Assembly: GCF_048268305.1 (NCBI RefSeq)
Contig: NZ_JBLWVT010000002.1
Span: forward strand, 493,534 to 557,533
From: Pseudodonghicola sp048268305
GTDB lineage: Bacteria; Pseudomonadota; Alphaproteobacteria; Rhodobacterales; Rhodobacteraceae
Direction of reading: 5' to 3'
Length of the DNA: 64,000 nucleotides
Shown: positions 62,472-64,000 of the stretch, in pieces
Layout of the letters: each line of letters begins with the position of its first letter
Numbering within the stretch: position 1 is the first letter of the stretch
The notes under the pieces: model-generated
The model's input: the letters and a program-made list of their open reading frames with translations, nothing else
What the model was told of the DNA's origin: nothing
Database searches by the model: none
Made by a program: the position numbers and the translations under genes

Positions 62472-62675
62472 GGGGGCATGTTGGGCTGGAAGCGCCCGCC
62501 CGGCTGCGCGGCAGGACTGATCTGGCCTCCAAACCCGCTGCAACGACAGGGGCGGCCCATCCCTGCCGCTCGGCCGATGCGGCAGCGAAATCCCCGCCCT
62601 CATTGAGGTGATGCAAACCTCGCGGGCGGCCGCTAGTGTGGTGTCGCTTATCCCCCCAGCGAAAGGGCCTTTGTC

Positions 62676-63425
62676 ATGACGATCACCAAGGAAGATGAAC
62701 TTGATGGCATGAAGGTCATCGGCCGGATCGTGGCGAACACGCTGAAGATTATGTCAAATGCGCTCGAACCTGGGATGACGACGCGCGAGCTTGACGAGAT
62801 CGGACGCGAGGTTCTCGACCGCGAAGGCGCCCAATCGGCGCCAAAGCTCACCTATGACTTCCCCGGCACCACCTGCATCAGCGTGAATGAGGAGATCGCG
62901 CATGGGATCCCCGGTGACAGGGTCATCGCCCGGGGCGATCTGGTGAACATCGATGTTTCCGCGGCGAAGGACGGGTTTTTTGCCGATACGGGGGCGAGCT
63001 TTCGGGTGCCTCCGGTGCGCGCCTCTCTCGAACGCCTCTGCAAGGACGGCAAGCGGGCGATGCAGATCGGAATTGCTCAGGTCGGCCACGACAAGCCGCT
63101 GGCCGGGATCGGTCAGGCGATCGGGCGTTTCGCCTCTGCGCGCGGCTATAGCCTGATCCGCAATCTTGCCAGCCATGGTGTCGGTCGTTCGCTGCACGAG
63201 TATCCCGAAGAGATCGCAACCTGGCCCACGCGCGGTGACAGACGCCGGATGCACAACGGGATGGTGCTGACGGTTGAGCCCTTCCTGTCCCGAGGCGGCC
63301 TGATGGCGGCCGAGGGCGACGACGGCTGGACCCTCTACAGCGATCCCCGCGCGTTCGCGGTCCAATATGAACATACCGTCATCGCGACCCATGGCGCGCC
63401 TGTTATCGTGACCCTGCCAGGGTGA
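62676..63425 (+). CDS. map: Methionine aminopeptidase, type I
   Basis: A 249-residue enzyme that removes the initiator Met. Metal ligands are in NIDVSAAKDGFFADTG (two Asp), NLASHGVGRSLHE (His), LTVEPF (Glu) and YEHTV (Glu). It is shorter than the usual housekeeping copy and stands alone, not near rpsB/tsf or secY, so it may be a second, accessory copy (inference). The preceding 204-base gap holds only a GC dyad. Confidence 0.9.
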   Translation: MTITKEDELDGMKVIGRIVANTLKIMSNALEPGMTTRELDEIGREVLDREGAQSAPKLTYDFPGTTCISVNEEIAHGIPGDRVIARGDLVNIDVSAAKDGFFADTGASFRVPPVRASLERLCKDGKRAMQIGIAQVGHDKPLAGIGQAIGRFASARGYSLIRNLASHGVGRSLHEYPEEIATWPTRGDRRRMHNGMVLTVEPFLSRGGLMAAEGDDGWTLYSDPRAFAVQYEHTVIATHGAPVIVTLPG

Positions 63426-63629
63426 ATGGCTGGCTTGGGCCGCGTCGCGGTCACGCGGGCCCTGTGCGGCGGGCGCTCTCGGCCTTTTGCCGCAGGTCGG
63501 ATGCGTCCCGCCGCTGTAGCACGGCTTCCCCGAAGCGGACGACCGACGCCTGGTGCGGCGAAGTCCGGCGGCGAGTGTTGCTGATGCGGACGTTGCCGAC
63601 TTTCGCCGCGTTCGCACCAATGTCCGTTC

Positions 63630-63827
63630 TTACGAGACTTCGTTCATCTCAATTAATCGCTCAAAACAGAACTCACAAAGTAGACTAATTTTGGCAAATC
63701 CTTCCGTCTCGTCATTCCACTCCTCACCATGACTCATAAGAAACTTGTCGCACTCATCACACCATCCGTTGTATTGTCCGTCTTCGTCTCGGACGAATAT
63801 TAGCCCTCGGTTGCGACCGTCGCGCAA
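63630..63827 (-). CDS. Hypothetical small zinc-ribbon-like protein
   Basis: A 65-residue open frame with two CxxC pairs (CDEC about residue 23-26, CEFC about 51-54) and a Trp/acidic-rich body, resembling a small zinc-binding ribbon. The region is less GC-rich than the rest of the window and lies beside an insertion sequence. It is probably foreign DNA. No family recognised; no clear ribosome binding site. Confidence 0.45.
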   Translation of the reverse strand: MRDGRNRGLIFVRDEDGQYNGWCDECDKFLMSHGEEWNDETEGFAKISLLCEFCFERLIEMNEVS

Positions 63828-63877
63828 TGAGGCGATGGAATGAGAACACGCGTAAGCCGGTTTTGTTGAGCCATGCT

Positions 63878-64000
63878 GACTAGGGTAATCCCCCCCGATG
63901 TTAAGGGGATGCGGAAGTAGAATTTTCTCGGCAGGATGAACGGGGAGATTGCGATGAAGAAGACACGATTTACCGAAGCCCAGATCATGGGCGTGCTGCG
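63878..64000 (+). mobile_element. IS3-family insertion sequence, left end (runs off the window)
   Basis: The DNA from about 63878 (TGACTAGGGTAATCCCCCCC) reads like the start of an IS3/IS407-group element, followed by the orfA start. The exact left end is not fixed: no target duplication can be checked because the right end is outside. Confidence 0.6.
63954..64000 (+). CDS. IS3-family transposase OrfA, N-terminal fragment
   Basis: Starts at 63954 after GGGGAG. The first 15 residues, MKKTRFTEAQIMGVL, are the well-known beginning of IS407-type OrfA, a helix-turn-helix protein that is joined to OrfB by frameshifting. It is cut by the window end. Confidence 0.8.
   Translation, partial: MKKTRFTEAQIMGVL

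Noticed and set aside
63422..63688. An 88-codon plus-strand frame after map
   Set aside because: It overlaps the map stop, is Arg-rich without motifs, and crosses a composition change.
1..64000. tRNA, rRNA and riboswitch genes
   Set aside because: No GGTTCGA-type T-arm with matching acceptor stem, rRNA core or classical riboswitch core was seen on either strand by eye.

Overview
The window is GC-rich chromosomal DNA. Its gene families and arrangements point to an alphaproteobacterium of the order Rhodobacterales (Roseobacter/Paracoccus relatives): a cyo-type quinol oxidase operon with a dedicated SURF1, several TRAP transporters, a Hint/RTX protein, an aroK-aroB pair divergent from a small-ORF/hypothetical/xerD operon, and many ATGA-overlapping catabolic operons. 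No rRNA or tRNA gene and no CRISPR array was seen. The genus cannot be fixed from the sequence alone.

Layout. (1) 1-2055: the end of cyoB, then cyoC, cyoD and SURF1, with an intrinsic terminator between cyoD and SURF1. (2) 2073-4249: a Bcr/CflA-type MFS exporter divergent from an IclR regulator. (3) 4437-13061: a tight operon for aerobic anthranilate degradation through CoA thioesters. It encodes a 2-aminobenzoyl-CoA monooxygenase/reductase, an SDR, MarR, an enoyl-CoA hydratase, an acyl-CoA dehydrogenase and a 2-aminobenzoate-CoA ligase, followed by tryptophan 2,3-dioxygenase and a Rid-family protein that lacks the usual catalytic arginine. Together they suggest use of tryptophan via kynurenine and anthranilate. 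(4) 13201-15345: a tandem GNAT protein and a zeta-like kinase paired with a ParD-like antitoxin. (5) 15432-19700: an arylmalonate decarboxylase-like protein, a beta-hydroxyacid dehydrogenase and an IlvD/Edd dehydratase in one overlapping operon, with a divergent 2-keto-4-pentenoate hydratase-like gene. (6) 19737-31572: two TRAP transporter modules. One is fused in an operon with a Rieske oxygenase (alpha, beta, reductase) and an SDR. The other is joined to a D-2-hydroxyacid dehydrogenase. Each has its own MarR gene.

(7) 31582-40813: a COG0523 GTPase overlapping a YtcJ-type amidohydrolase, a divergent LysR regulator, and a five-gene peptide-type ABC importer. This reads as one uptake-and-hydrolysis unit. 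(8) 40814-41538 is a long non-coding leader before an 813-residue RTX-repeat/Hint protein (41539-43980). (9) 44106-50176: a MobA-like nucleotidyltransferase, an HxlR regulator divergent from an FMN reductase, a DUF2254 membrane protein, a folate/biopterin-transporter-like MFS protein and a CNNM/CorC-type protein, followed by a decayed DUF2721 gene. (10) 50603-57643: housekeeping genes (xerD, aroK, aroB, site-2 protease, ssb, lytic transglycosylase) plus a 49-residue membrane protein. (11) 57660-63425: an XRE-cupin regulator divergent from azlCD, a di-haem peroxidase, a TRIC-like channel, a MarR-GNAT fusion and a stand-alone methionine aminopeptidase. (12) 63426-64000: a visibly less GC-rich stretch with a small zinc-ribbon-like ORF and the start of an IS3-family element that runs off the window.

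Most regulators sit divergently from their presumed targets, and many of these gaps contain near-perfect inverted repeats over or beside promoter-like hexamers. These are listed individually.
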